Below are positions 24,334 through 35,892 of a stretch of DNA of 64,000 bases, piece after piece. This DNA is from Gossypium raimondii (taxonomy: Eukaryota > Streptophyta > Magnoliopsida > Malvales > Malvaceae). A program made the position numbers and the translations under genes. The stretch lies in the NCBI RefSeq assembly GCF_025698545.1, contig NC_068571.1, positions 39,961,733-40,025,732 of the forward strand, in the 5' to 3' direction. The notes under the pieces are model-generated. The model searched no databases. It saw only the letters and a program-made list of their open reading frames with translations, and was not told where the DNA came from. Numbering within the stretch: the first letter of the stretch is position 1; the number at the start of each line of letters is the position of its first letter.

Positions 24334-25881
24334 GCATTTCGATAATTTGGTCACCTAATTATATTTTTCGTTTTATTTTAATCGATTAATTTTTTGATTT
24401 AATTACTAAACTTTGTAAAATTAAATATTTTAGTCACTCTAAGTGATGTGAATTTTTTTATTAGTTTAGTAACAAAATTCGACTCTAATATTTACATATT
24501 CTATCAATTTGATTCTAAATATAAAAATTCAACAAATTTAGCCTTCAATATTTACAAAATTTGTCATTTTAATTTTAATTTAAATAAATAAATAAACTTG
24601 GCTCTCAATATTTACAAAATCATCAATTTAATCCGACTCTAAAAATATTTACAAAATTATTTTTTTTAAATCGTCAAATTTGGAACTTATCCGAACTAAT
24701 TGGTTGCATTACTACCCAAACATATAACGTTTTTAATGTTTTTATTTTCTTTTGGATCTTAATTTTTTTTTAGTGTGTTTTATCCCAACTTTTTAGAGTT
24801 ATTTTGCAAGTGACTTAAAAGAGGGTACTATTTTTCTTATTTTAATATCTCACTTGGGTTAGTTATAAGAATGGAAAAAAAAACTCAAATTTGGTGGGTT
24901 TCGAGCTGATTCGACCCTATAGTGTTGGGTTTTTTTATTGAATTTGGGGGTTGGGACAGGTTATTTTTAAAAATAGTTGAGTTGGGGTCGAATTTAGAAT
25001 GAAACCACCCCGCCCCATCCCAATATATTTATGAAATTACCTTTACTACATATTTAATATTAATTAAATTAAAAAATCCTCAAAATTTATCACTATTAGT
25101 CTCATTCTACCGCCTCCATACTAATCCCCTTTCACCCATACAAGGTTATTTCTCTCATTTTCTATTTTCTTAATTTAATAATTTATTAAAAGAACCTTTG
25201 TTCCTTCTTTTTTCTTCTGTGCAGCATGTATGTAAATATGCATTAGTACACAACTCCATAGATAAATCATTAGACAAATCTAATAAGAAATCGTGCTAAA
25301 CTTTTCATCTTTTAAAAGAAATTAATTAATAATAATTTTACAAGAAAATTAAAAATAAAAAATAAACGGGTTGGAATGTATTGGAGCCAGGTATACTATT
25401 AATTTTTGGGTCAAAGTTCGGGTTCAGAGCAGGTCAAATTTTTTTAAAGTCAAGATTGAGTCGGAGTGGGCAAAAACCACCCCACCCGTTACCATCACTA
25501 GTTAGTCGATAGGTTATAAAGGGCTAAAAATATTTTTTAAAAAATTTTAGAATTAGGACTAAATTGACAGAATGTGTAAATGTAGAGAGTCTGAATTTAT
25601 TGAATTTTTTAGAATTAGAACTAAAATGACAAAATTTGAAAACATTGAGGGCTAAATTTGTTGAATTTTTATATTTAAGATCAACTTGATAGAATGTATA
25701 AACATTAGAGGCTAATTTTGTTACTAGACCAATAAAAAACCCACATCAACTTGGAGTGACTAAAATGTTTAAATTTGAAAAGTTTAGTGACTAAATTGAA
25801 AAATCAATAATTGGATGACCATTCATAAAAATAATTTCCAGCATATAAGAGAAAAATTTAACAATAGAGGGACCGAAATGC
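24334..25881. mobile_element. 1.5-kb inverted-repeat element upstream of the OCTOPUS-like gene
   Basis: The left arm (about 24334-24660) and right arm (about 25505-25881) are reverse complements over about 330 bp with moderate divergence. GCATTTCG at the left matches CGAAATGC at the right. Inside the arms, TTAGTCACT, AATATAAAAATTCAACAAAT and CTCAATATTTACAAAAT on the left pair with AGTGACTAAAAT, ATTTGTTGAATTTTTATATT and the corresponding right-arm words. The loop (24700-25500) carries a separate repeat with ACCACCCCACCCGTTACC at its right side, possibly a nested hAT MITE. No transposase. Confidence 0.7.
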
Positions 25882-26088
25882 AAATTTAATCAACTTGGTA
25901 ATTAATAATAGTAATTAGAAAATAATGGAAGGCAAAATAGAAGGGCTTAACCAGGGCTTTTCATTTTTCTTCTGAAACTCGTATGTTTTTTTAGTATACT
26001 TTCTCTCACATATTAATAATATTGAGTGTAGTAATATTTCGTTTTTGGTGTCTGAGCATCATCAGGCTCATTTGCCTCTCGTCTACCC
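25882..26088 (+). promoter_or_regulatory. Promoter/leader of the OCTOPUS-like gene
   Basis: Only about 207 bp separate the inverted-repeat element from the start codon. AT-rich DNA with TATTAATAATAT at about 26011-26022 is the best TATA-like candidate. No in-frame upstream ATG is seen. Confidence 0.35.
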
Positions 26089-27828
26089 ATGACTTCCCAG
26101 CCCCACCCTCATCGGCGTCAGAGCCGCCGTCTGTCTTCCTGTCACCGCCACCCTGCCACCGCGCCCGTCACGGGCTTCTGCGCAGCATGTCTCCGGGAAC
26201 GCCTCGCGGGAATCCAAAACGACTCTCCTACCAGAACCCCAACTTCCTCAACCACCTCCTCCACCTCCCAGTTCCGCCGCTCTAAATCCTGCTCCGGCGG
26301 CCCTGACCCATCCTCCTCTGCCGCCTCCGAACCCCGCCGTAAATCTTGCGACGTTAGGGCTCACAGTACTCTGCACGATCTTTTCGCCGTCGACGACAAA
26401 ATGAAAACCCTCAATGTCGACCTCGCTTGTTCGAAAGTTGAAGTTTTTCAAAGCTTTGAAGGAGGAGAAGAAGAAGAAGAGGAAGGGGAGTTAAAAACGA
26501 TGAAGGAATTCATAGATCTTGAATGTGGAAGCAAAAAAACTTCGGGGAAATCTTTATGGGAAGCGGCTTCGGTTTTTAGCAAGAAATTGAGGAAATGGAG
26601 AAAAAAACAGAGCAAAAAGGAGAAAAGCGAGGGTTTGGTTCTTGAGAAGGCAAACAGAAGGGGATTAAGAGATACCCAATCGGAGATCGGGGAATATGGG
26701 TTGTTTGGAAGAAGATCCTGTGATACTGATCCTAGATTATCAGTTGATTTTGGCCGTTTATCCGTCGATGAGCCAAGGTTTTCCATGGATGAGCCAAGGG
26801 CTTCTTGGGATAGTTATTTGATTGGAAAACAGAACCCTAGGGTCAACGAGGAACCAAGTGTTGGGGAAGAAAGATTGAGTGTTGTAAAAGAGGAAGAAAG
26901 GATTAGCCCTGGTGGGTCAGCTCAAACGAGAGACTATTACGCGGATTCTTTGACTAGAAGGAGAAGAAGTTTTGACCGTTCTTCTTCCAACAGGAGGATA
27001 AGTTTCGGGGAAGCTGAGGAATTTAAGTCTTCCATTTCTAATGCTAAAGTGTCACCCGAGACTGTTGGGCTGTTTCATGGGGCGAAACTGTTGGTTACTG
27101 AGAAGGAATTGAGGGATTCCAATTGGTATTCTAATATGGAATCTGCTTCTAAGGATGTTGAGCTTGTCGCTAATGGAGGGGTTGCTCAAAAAGTGTTTAA
27201 CATGAAGAAGGCAAGGGGCTGGAAAAATGTGTGGAGTATGTGGGGTTTGATATATAGGCGAAAACAAAGTGATTTCGGAGATGAGGATAGGAGTATTGGA
27301 CGAGATGTGGGTAATGGGAGGCTAACTGAGTCGTTGCACAAGCTTAGAAGGGTGACTAATGGAGATGAATGTAAAGGTGTTAGAGGAAATGTGGGTGAAG
27401 GAACACTTGCAGACTCTTTGGAAAAGCTGACTAGGTTTGCCAATGGAGATGAAAGTAAAGCTATACGAGGAAATGTGGCCGCTGGGACATTGGCAGAGTC
27501 CTTGCACAAGTTAAGAAGGGTGGCTGACAGAGTCGAAAATGGGAATGCTGTAAGGGAGAAGCTTCTGCGGAGCTATAGTGTTAGTGCTCGCCATTCGGTT
27601 GACGGATCATCTTTCTATGGAGGGAGTGTGATCGATCCTAAAGGCGATGGTCCAAAGAGAAGGGATAATCATATGTTGCACAAGAATAGGAGTGTCAGGT
27701 ATTCTCCTAACAACCTTGACAATGGTCTATTGCGGTTCTACTTGACGCCATTGAGGAGTTATCGGAGAAGCAAATCTGGAAGAAGTAGGCTAAGAAACTC
27801 AAACTCTGTAGGTGGTAGTATACTGTAA
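26089..27828 (+). CDS. OPL: OCTOPUS-like protein (DUF740/UPF0503), 579 aa
   Basis: Single-exon gene of 579 codons. OCTOPUS and its paralogues are plant membrane-associated polar proteins; OCTOPUS itself promotes protophloem differentiation and counteracts BIN2 signalling. The family signature is at the N-terminus: RLSSCHRHP (residues 14-22) followed by VTGFCAACLRERLAG (27-41). Further blocks are RRKSCDVR (83-90), the acidic run at 126-133, LKTMKEFIDLE (135-145), LWEAASVFSKKLRKWRKKQ (156-174), DPRLSVDFGRLSVDEPRFSM (214-233), LTRRRRSFDRSSS (288-300), and a WKNVWSMWGLIYRR block (378-391). The C-terminus ends in basic serine-rich sequence with LRFYLTPLRSYRRSKSGRSR. No membrane segment or signal peptide. 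Length is within the family's usual 550-690. Odd feature: three tandem copies of a 25-28 residue unit at 408-485. The antisense open frames across it are shadows. The family is near certain; the exact paralogue is not. Confidence 0.95.
   Translation: MTSQPHPHRRQSRRLSSCHRHPATAPVTGFCAACLRERLAGIQNDSPTRTPTSSTTSSTSQFRRSKSCSGGPDPSSSAASEPRRKSCDVRAHSTLHDLFAVDDKMKTLNVDLACSKVEVFQSFEGGEEEEEEGELKTMKEFIDLECGSKKTSGKSLWEAASVFSKKLRKWRKKQSKKEKSEGLVLEKANRRGLRDTQSEIGEYGLFGRRSCDTDPRLSVDFGRLSVDEPRFSMDEPRASWDSYLIGKQNPRVNEEPSVGEERLSVVKEEERISPGGSAQTRDYYADSLTRRRRSFDRSSSNRRISFGEAEEFKSSISNAKVSPETVGLFHGAKLLVTEKELRDSNWYSNMESASKDVELVANGGVAQKVFNMKKARGWKNVWSMWGLIYRRKQSDFGDEDRSIGRDVGNGRLTESLHKLRRVTNGDECKGVRGNVGEGTLADSLEKLTRFANGDESKAIRGNVAAGTLAESLHKLRRVADRVENGNAVREKLLRSYSVSARHSVDGSSFYGGSVIDPKGDGPKRRDNHMLHKNRSVRYSPNNLDNGLLRFYLTPLRSYRRSKSGRSRLRNSNSVGGSIL
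27310..27543 (+). repeat. In-frame triple repeat in the OCTOPUS-like gene
   Basis: Three units follow each other: codons 408-432, 433-460 and 461-485. Each has the pattern G-N-x-x-x-G-x-L-x-(E/D)-S-L-x-K-L-x-R followed by NGDE-like and RGN residues. DNA words GGAGATGAA(T/A)GTAAAG and CGAGGAAATGTG also repeat, showing duplication at DNA level without frame loss. Confidence 0.88.
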
Positions 27829-28762
27829 TGGAGCTTACCAATAAGATAACTACGTTGTAAAAACATTTATGAATGTGTTTCTCCATGTTCTATAGATATA
27901 TAACAAAAAAAAAAAAAAGCACCGCATCATATGGTTTTCTTTGTTGTGCTAGGCATATGTTCTAATAACGCAGCAATGGAAAAAAATGGTACAATATCTT
28001 GATATTGTTAATATAGCAAAAATTGTTGCAGAATTGTAGCTTAGCACTCACAAGAAATGAAATCGCTTTGTTTTTCTCTTATTTGATCATTGCACGTCTT
28101 CTGCTTGTAATTATACAAGTTTATGCATCTTGACTTCTTCATGCTTCATTGGACCTATATTGGAACTGGTTTGTCTTAGTGGAGCTGTCATATTCAACAG
28201 TTGCAATAAGTGGAGTTACTGTAGGATATTCAACATGTTGTTACGGCTTTTGCTAATAGTGTCTTGCATGTATAATTTGTGATCACTAGTTTCATGAACA
28301 AGTTTAATAGATCCCGTAAAAAGAAATAATTATCTTGTTAATTGTATCACTCAAATCCTATACTTATTTTTAGATATTAGTCAACATTGCCCATTAATGA
28401 TGTTATTACAGTTATAAGGACTGGTGACCTTTCATTACAATAAAAGCAACATCTGTACCAGCTAAGCCGACATCACCATCCAATTGGGCTTGGGTTGTTT
28501 TTCAAACAGAGCATTGTATTTAAGCCATGGTCTTTGTAGACTATAGCTATTAATTTATTAGTGTCAAGATATTTATATTAAAGTTAATCGATTTGCTGGC
28601 CGGTTCAACAAGAAACCGAGTTTTTTATCTGCTTGAATTGGTCCCCGTTGGCATTAAACAAGGTCAATATCCTGTAGAGAACAGGAAGGCCGAAAAGGAT
28701 CCTTTATAGCTGTTCCTTTTTGGCAACTGACAAAATTAAACTGAGGCATATAAGCTCCCCAA
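27829..28762. other. Intergenic spacer between two plus-strand genes
   Basis: Holds the 3' end of the OCTOPUS-like gene (an A-rich run at 27905-27918) and the promoter of the CRCK-type kinase. No repeats or other genes recognised. Confidence 0.5.
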
Positions 28763-31700
28763 ATGAAGAAAGCATTGCATCCAACTATGATCCGACAAGA
28801 TTCCAGTTCTCTCCATGATCAGCATAAACCTCGTGCTAAGAACTACTTCAAAGTTGTATCAAGGAAACTAGCTGGAGTTTTCACAGCATTATTGTCTGGG
28901 AAAAGAAAAAAGGGTAGAATTGATGTCAACAAGATGCAAAAAAATAACACCCGAGTCGAAAGAATTTCCTGTAAGTTTTTTTATTCTTTTTCCTGGTTTG
29001 GTTTGTCGTGAGTAACCAATGAGCTCTCTCAGCTGTTAATTCAATGGCTGTATCCTAAGTTTTCTAATGAAAATTTGCAGTCTCTACTTCAACAGATCAA
29101 TCGACAGCGAGCGATGTAAGGAGCTCAGCTGGATTCAAGTCTTTTGGTTCTTATGGTTCTTCCAGTTCTATGAGTGGACGTATCACAACACCCAGTTTCT
29201 CCTTCGAAGATATCTGTAAGGCAACTGCAAATTTTTCTCCCGAAAATAAAATTGGGGAAGGTGGGTTTGGAACAGTTTATAAAGGGAGGCTCAAGGATGG
29301 ATCTCTTGTTGCTGTAAAGCGTGCGAAAAAGGTACACAAATATGCATATGTAGGCATTAATCTTAAGAATATGCGGGGATCCCTTCAAAAACTAGATGCT
29401 AATAGCATTGGAAAAGTAGATGCTCAATTATATAGTACATATGCACTTTAATTATTTCAGTTTGTGACAGGACAAGTATGACCAGGGCTTACCACAACAG
29501 TTCAAGAATGAAATACTTACATTATCGAAGATCGAACATCTGAATTTAGTAAGGTTATTTGGATATCTGGAGCACAAAGACGAGCAAATTATCGTGGTTG
29601 AATATGTTGGAAATGGGAATCTCCGAGAACATCTTGATGGTAAGGAACAAGTTTCAAACTCTGAAAGAAAGTATGACTGCTTTTAGATTAAAAACTTCAA
29701 TAGCTCAGATAACAGCAGATAGTGGAGGTGCTCAATATAGCTTTAATATTCTCTTAATGCAGCTGTAAGGGGAAATGGGCTTGAAATTGCCGAACGTCTG
29801 GACATTGCGATCGATGTCGCCCATGCAATTACCTATCTTCATACGTACACAGGTATTACTTATATATATGCCTTTCCAACTCATCTTATTTATAGGCATT
29901 TTCTTGTCTGTGAAATGATTGAAAGAGACCTGCTGCTTAACTCGAATTGCATCAATGTGAAAATGTTATGGATCCCTCTTGTTATAATCTGGAAATAGTT
30001 TATTGTTGTTGCTAGGTTAGGTAACTAGTTTCAACACTTTTGCACCTCAAATAAAGATTTGATTACATAACTTTTTGTGACGATGTATCTGGATGATAAA
30101 ATGACAGATCCTCCTATAATACATAGAGACATAAAAGCATCAAATATCCTTATCACAGAGAAACTCCGGGCGAAAGTGGCGGACTTTGGATTCGCACGAC
30201 TTGCTACAGAGGATCCCACTGCAACCCACATCTCGACTCAAGTCAAAGGAACTGCAGGCTATGTGGATCCTGAATACACCAGAACTTATCAGCTCACTGA
30301 CAAAAGCGATGTATACTCCTTTGGTGTATTGCTCGTGGAGTTGATGACCGGAAGATATCCAATTGAATCAAAGAAACCGGTCAAGGAGCGAGTAACCGTA
30401 CGATGGGTGAGTATTTCTTCCTCCTATTAAATACAAGCAAAAATATCGGTTATTCAGAGAGATGCTCTAGGTTGGCAGTTTATCGAGTTATATTTTCTAT
30501 CACAATATAGGCTTGAACATCAAAAACATCAACCATGCATTTTAATAAGCTAGCCAATACAGCAATTTAACTTCTCATTTGAATATCACATATTATGAAA
30601 ATTGATTCCATGATGCATAATCTAGGATAGCAGTTTTTCCATTACACCCATAAAGGTCCTATTGATTGTTCTACCTCCTGTATTTAGCACTTGCTCAGAT
30701 ATGGGTATGGAGATATCACTCTAAGAACCTTTAAATGTTAAAGACACATACTCGTATCCAACATTTTCAATCGAGTTCGGGGGAGTAACATGGCTGCCTC
30801 CCATGGATGATTGTAAAAAATAAAAGAAATTTATGTAAAAATATTATATAATTGGTGAATTGACACCATAAAATTTTGAAAATAACCATCGAAATATTTT
30901 TAAAAAAAATTATTTTATATAAAAATAAATGAATCTCTAATGCTTTTATTTTCTTTTAACACTCGTTCCTTTTCTCTTAAATTTATCTTATTCTCTCATA
31001 CACTCTCTAGTATTTTTATAAGAAAGGTGATAAATCTTTCAATACTTTTAAGTGGATCTCTCTAATTGGTAACAATTCTTCTTTTCTTTTCAAGCTTTAT
31101 TGATTAATCTATAGAAAATTAGGATTGTTGCTTTTCTAGTGATAGATTAAGATTTAGTTTTTTATTGATTGAATGATTTTGGGATATTGATTTTGTACGA
31201 GATTCTTAACATTTTGATTGGGTAATAATTTTAGAGGTTAACTAATACAAAACCTTAAATAAATTAAGATTGATTGTATTTATAAGCTTGAATTTTTTTA
31301 ATATTAATTAGAAATTTTATAATTATTAGTGTGATTATTGTGAATCTTGAATGTTAGCTTCGTGATAAATTTTGTGTTTAAGGTTTAAATTTATTTTTCT
31401 AAAGACTACTAGTGAAGTAGAAGAAGAACAACAAGAAAGAGTGAATAGCCAAAATAAAATACAGATCAATATGAAAAAAAAAATGTCAAACAAGTCAAGT
31501 TTAACCTTTAAAGCCTTCTGGCCGTTCAAATATTGAGAACTAAAATTACAAACTATCATCCAAATAATAGAGATAATATAAGAAGAGTATTTGCAAAAAG
31601 TAACTTGTCAACCTCACAACCACAACTTCCTTCAAAAAATTGTGAGTGTGGATTGAAAATTTCCAACTTCTTTGTATATACAAAGGCTATGTAAAAGTCT

Positions 31701-32234
31701 TACGTCTAATCATATTATACATTGTTTTATCAAGGATTAATATTTTACATTAATTTCTATGATTTTTATAAACATTTTAATTTTTCAAAATTTCCTGGCT
31801 ACGCCCTGCCTCCTATCTTACTCCTGGAATTAGGTTTAAAGTAGCATATGCATAGTAAATGCTTGCCAACGCCCGATAAATGCTGACGGAGAATTGTGTT
31901 GCTGCTGCAGGCAATGAAGAGATTAAAGGAAGGAGAATTTGTGATAGCGATGGACCCAAAGCTAAGGAGAAGTCCAGCATCAAACATGGTGGTTGAGAAT
32001 GTCCTGAAACTGGCACACCAATGCCTTGCACCAGTGAGACAATCCAGGCCAACCATGAAGAAATGTGTGGAGGTCTTGTGGGGAATTCGTAAAGATTACA
32101 AAGATAGAGTGTCTTCTACTACTGCTGCTTCTACCTCTCACTGTTCTGCAAATTTTCCTTATAGAAATGCTAAGTCTGACAGGCACTTGTTTGGAATACA
32201 AGAGGGTGACAGCTATGGTTTTATTTCTGCATAA
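28763..32234 (+). CDS. CRCK: Calmodulin-binding receptor-like cytoplasmic kinase (CRCK type), 446 aa
   Basis: Six exons: 28763-28970, 29081-29331, 29471-29639, 29763-29852, 30108-30406, 31911-32234. All introns are GT-AG and the frame stays open (1341 bp). This is a Ser/Thr kinase without signal peptide or membrane segment. Residues 1-100 are basic and serine-rich. The kinase domain runs from about 110 to 385: [14 protein letters not shown], glycine loop [11 protein letters not shown] (128-138), ATP lysine K149 in VAVKRAKK, helix-C E167, catalytic HRDIKASN (245-252), DFG (265-267) and [10 protein letters not shown]. The C-terminal tail is serine/threonine-rich. CRCK kinases bind calmodulin and act in stress and calcium signalling; the sequence order and exon plan match Arabidopsis CRCK1/CRCK2 (about 410-470 residues). 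The calmodulin-binding site was not localised here. The fifth intron is long (1504 bp). All key catalytic residues are present, so it should be active. Confidence 0.93.
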
Positions 32235-33671
32235 AAATAGTGACTAGTGAGTGATTTTTTACTTTCTTTTTTGGAATGGTCAGTCAATTATTTCCCATTC
32301 TTTTCCCTTTTGTGAACCTCATCAAATTCCCAACGTCGAATGAAATTGAAATATGATGCAAAAATGTAAACAAAAGATTAGTGAATGATTTTATGTTCGT
32401 ACATAGCTTTGCTCTATTTCCCTGTTGATGGAGGAATCTAACAAGGGTGGTGATGAGGCGCTGATCAGTGATTCACCTGACTTAAGGTGAAGAGCTGCTG
32501 CAAGTGGTGGTCGGAGAGGAGAGGATATTGTGAAGGAGGTGAATGTAAGGTGGAGAGTGAGGAAGTAGAGAGAGAGGGACTCAGTCCCATATTATGGGAT
32601 CCGACGTGGGCTTATATATGAGAGGTTATAATGTTGAGGTGTCACGTGTCATCTAGTCATTGGTGATCGGGGGTGATTATGTCAACTGTCTTGTCACAAT
32701 AGGCCTAAATGTGGCTATTAGGGCAATGATTGGACAGACTGTCAATCATGTTAAACGGGATTGGTATTTGGTGACTGGTGTCATAAATGGCGGTTAAATG
32801 AGATCCTTTCATGGTTTATGTATGAATGTGTCCGATTCAAGGAATTCTTATGAAGTATTCCAATGAGGAGTTTTGGCGAAGAATTTGTGTATTTAATGTT
32901 TCGAAGGGTGATGTCTTAGGGGTCCTCTCGAGATATGTTGTCCCTCCGAGAGGTGGGTCCCAATTCTTGAGGAATGGTATTCGAGGGGCTTTATCGAGGT
33001 GTTGGTCTTGATTCTTGAGAGGTTATGTCTAAAGGGTGAAGGGTATAACAATTCTGAATATTTTTAGCTTAAGTCCTATGTCCCTAATGAAGTAATGCAC
33101 TTACATTTTCCAAAAATCCATTTTATTAGTAGTTAGATTATGATAAGCCATGATGTGGATGAAAGACTTAATTATGTAATAAATATTTATAAAAATTAAT
33201 ATAAATAATAAATAAGGTTTTGATTGAACAAATTTTAAAAATTACAAAGGCATAAGTTAAAATTCTATTAGAGTATTTATATTTTTATTTTATTATATAA
33301 AAAACATAAAATGACAAAAATATTCTCAAAATATTATAATTTATTTTGTAAAATAAAAATATTTTCGTTATTACCCAACTAAATTAGTCCCAGCTAACAT
33401 TTATCTCGTAAAAGAGTTAATATTAGTAGAGATTTGCATGTAATAATCTCAAATGATATGCTACTAATGGCAAAGCCTTTTTTTCTCTGCGCCTTCTCAC
33501 TCGGACAATCAATGGCCAAATTTGAGAGACATTTAGTAGAGTGAAGAATAAACCATGAACTGTCAAGAGCCGTGAATGTGATTCACATATCAATTGTATG
33601 TTAGAGTTGTGTTTATATTATAACTTATGGGGTGTCTTTCATGACAATGTATTAAAATAATTAATGTGAAA
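32235..33671. other. Spacer with a repeat-like block
   Basis: After the kinase 3' end, 32440-33050 has GC-richer sequence with AGAGAGAGAGG, GGGCTTATATATGAG (TATA-like) and a cluster of 'ctcgag/tcgagg' words at 32920-33000, suggestive of a decayed LTR or other transposon. No termini found. The remainder is AT-rich. Confidence 0.35.
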
Positions 33672-35876
33672 TGTAATGATTCGATTTTTGTTAGTGTCAG
33701 TTTGAGGTTGAATTTATTAAGTCGAATTGCTTGGAAAGTTCACACGCCGAATAGAGAATTGAGAAATAGAATTAATCAAGCATTTAAATAAATAGTGTGA
33801 AAGTGAACCAAATTAGGGAGAATTGATTGAGATGTTGAGCAAGCCCTTGGTGTGTAATTATACCAAGGACTTGTGATTAATTTTTCCCTTAATTAAGATT
33901 GTATTAGTGACGTTTGTTAATGGGAGAGAGAAAGAGTATGACAATTTTACTTAGCTTCTTCTCCAACGATTTCTTAAAGAAAGAAAGGAGAGAAAAATTG
34001 TAGGCATCCAAGCCAATTACGCAAGTTTTCTTTTAAATTTTTGTTAAGCCAAGAGCACTTGATGGAAATTGGAATGGTTAAGTGAGTTGAAGAGAGAGAA
34101 AAGATGAGAACCATGCTTAGATTATCTAATATGCTTAGTGGGAGGTGTTGATTAATTTTATGTCATTATGAACTAGATTGAATTGAATGAAAGTAGTTGG
34201 AAATTTATGTTATAAATTGATAGTTTGAGATCTCTAGAGTGTAAATACGAAGTTAAATTTTAATTTGATTGAGTAAATAGCGAGATATGAACATTTCGGA
34301 TATTAAGGTTGAAAAATAACTTATTTATAAAGTATGCAATTATATTTGATTGTTGGCTATACCTTTATTGAATGTAAACTAATACTATTCTGTAATCATA
34401 TTATCAAATGTAGCTAACTATGATGTCAAGACAGCGGGGGACAAAGGCAAAACAGGCGACGAATAACGATTTCGATTTATGTTAGCATGATTTACTTTCT
34501 TTACATATATTTATTAAGTAATTAAGTTATAAGATTATTAATAATAAAAATAGTTACGTTTTGATGAATTTAAACATGAAGGATGGAGTAGTAATGATTG
34601 AATTAATAATAGATTGATGAGGAAACTATAGTTATTTTCATGTGATCATACTTGGGAAATTAATAATTAAGTGTCTTTGTTGATATATATATATATATAT
34701 AAAAGGTAAGTTGGTGATTAAGCTTAGATAAATTTATATCATATTAATTTAATTGATTACGGTAACATTTGTTATAAAGTAAAAGAAAAAGTTAATGTCA
34801 AAATCATAATACTTGATTTTATGGAAAGTAAAATAATTTTGGTGAATTAAAATATCTATATATTTACTTGTGACTTGGTGACTTATTGAGTTAAAATGTA
34901 CATGTATATTTCTCATAATTTGATTTCAACGCTAAAAATAATAAAATAATAATAATGTTAGATATAATTTTGGCTACTTGATTTCGGTTGAAATATGTCA
35001 AAATGTGTATATTGTGAAAATCTTATATTATCTGATTTATAATATGTTATGAAAATCGTATTATAATATGCTTTGGTTATAAAGTTTCTTTTGTTGAGCT
35101 TTAATACTTGAGTTATGAATGAGTATGCATGGTTATAAGTATTAAGCCACTTAATCAACTACACAGTTGACTTGATTGCTAAGTTGTTCGGATATTTGAT
35201 TATATAATTGTTTGTTAAATTGATGCATATGAAATTAGTATAAAGTTTGCTTAAATTAGGTATAAATTGGCTGGTGTTTGAATGCACTTAAATGTTCATT
35301 TTAGTTCATATCACATTAGTGTCTCAAGACATAATGATTATGTCTCGAGATCTCAAGAACAAAAATGATCAAATCGTGCATTTCAGGGTACAAGTCTCAA
35401 GACTTACCAAACAAGTCTTGAGACACAATGGTTTATGTCTCAAGACGGTAAAACATCGAAAGTAAAATTATTTTTGCCATGTTTTATATTTTAGTTATTG
35501 AGACATCTAAGCATTGAAACTAGAGGTTTGAAATAGGGGAGTTGTGTCTCGAGATACTAGGGCCCAAGTCTTGAGACATATGTCCTTAATTATCTAGACA
35601 CATCACGTCTCAAGATTCCTATGTAGAATTTGGATTTGAAGCCTAACTTCGTTTTTAATTCCACACAACTCCTGAATATGTTAAACGAGATCAATTAGCA
35701 TTCATTGAGTACGTACATGTTATTTAATTGAAATTATACCAGATTATTTGTTTAAATGTATCTTTCTTAGTAAATGATATCGATTTAATTTGATGTATTC
35801 CAACAATGTAATGTAATGTTACGCATTCGAACCCAATGATTGAATCGGTTGTGAATGGGTCAAGTGAAATGTGACA
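33672..35876 (+). mobile_element. Gypsy 5' LTR followed by a decayed primer-binding site
   Basis: It starts TGTAATGATTCGATTTTTG and ends GAAATGTGACA. The next bases, TTTAGTATCAAAGTTG (35877-35892), differ by a few changes from TTTGGTATCAGAGCTG, the usual initiator-tRNA primer-binding site, so this is a 5' LTR and not a solo LTR. The internal domain and 3' LTR are absent: ordinary AT-rich DNA follows. Inside is a cluster of GTCTCAAGAC-type palindromes (35321-35616) and an AT microsatellite near 34683-34702. Confidence 0.7.
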
Positions 35877-35892
35877 TTTAGTATCAAAGTTG
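35877..35892 (+). promoter_or_regulatory. Decayed primer-binding site
   Basis: TTTAGTATCAAAGTTG directly after the LTR resembles the tRNA-Met primer site of Gypsy elements with G-to-A and C-to-T changes of the sort produced by methylated-cytosine decay. Confidence 0.6.

Noticed and set aside
26248-27509. Several minus-strand frames across the OCTOPUS-like gene
   Set aside because: Shadows of the well-supported 579-codon plus-strand gene.
29170-29451. Independent short kinase ORFs in 29-32 kb
   Set aside because: They are exons of one six-exon CRCK-type gene extended into introns.
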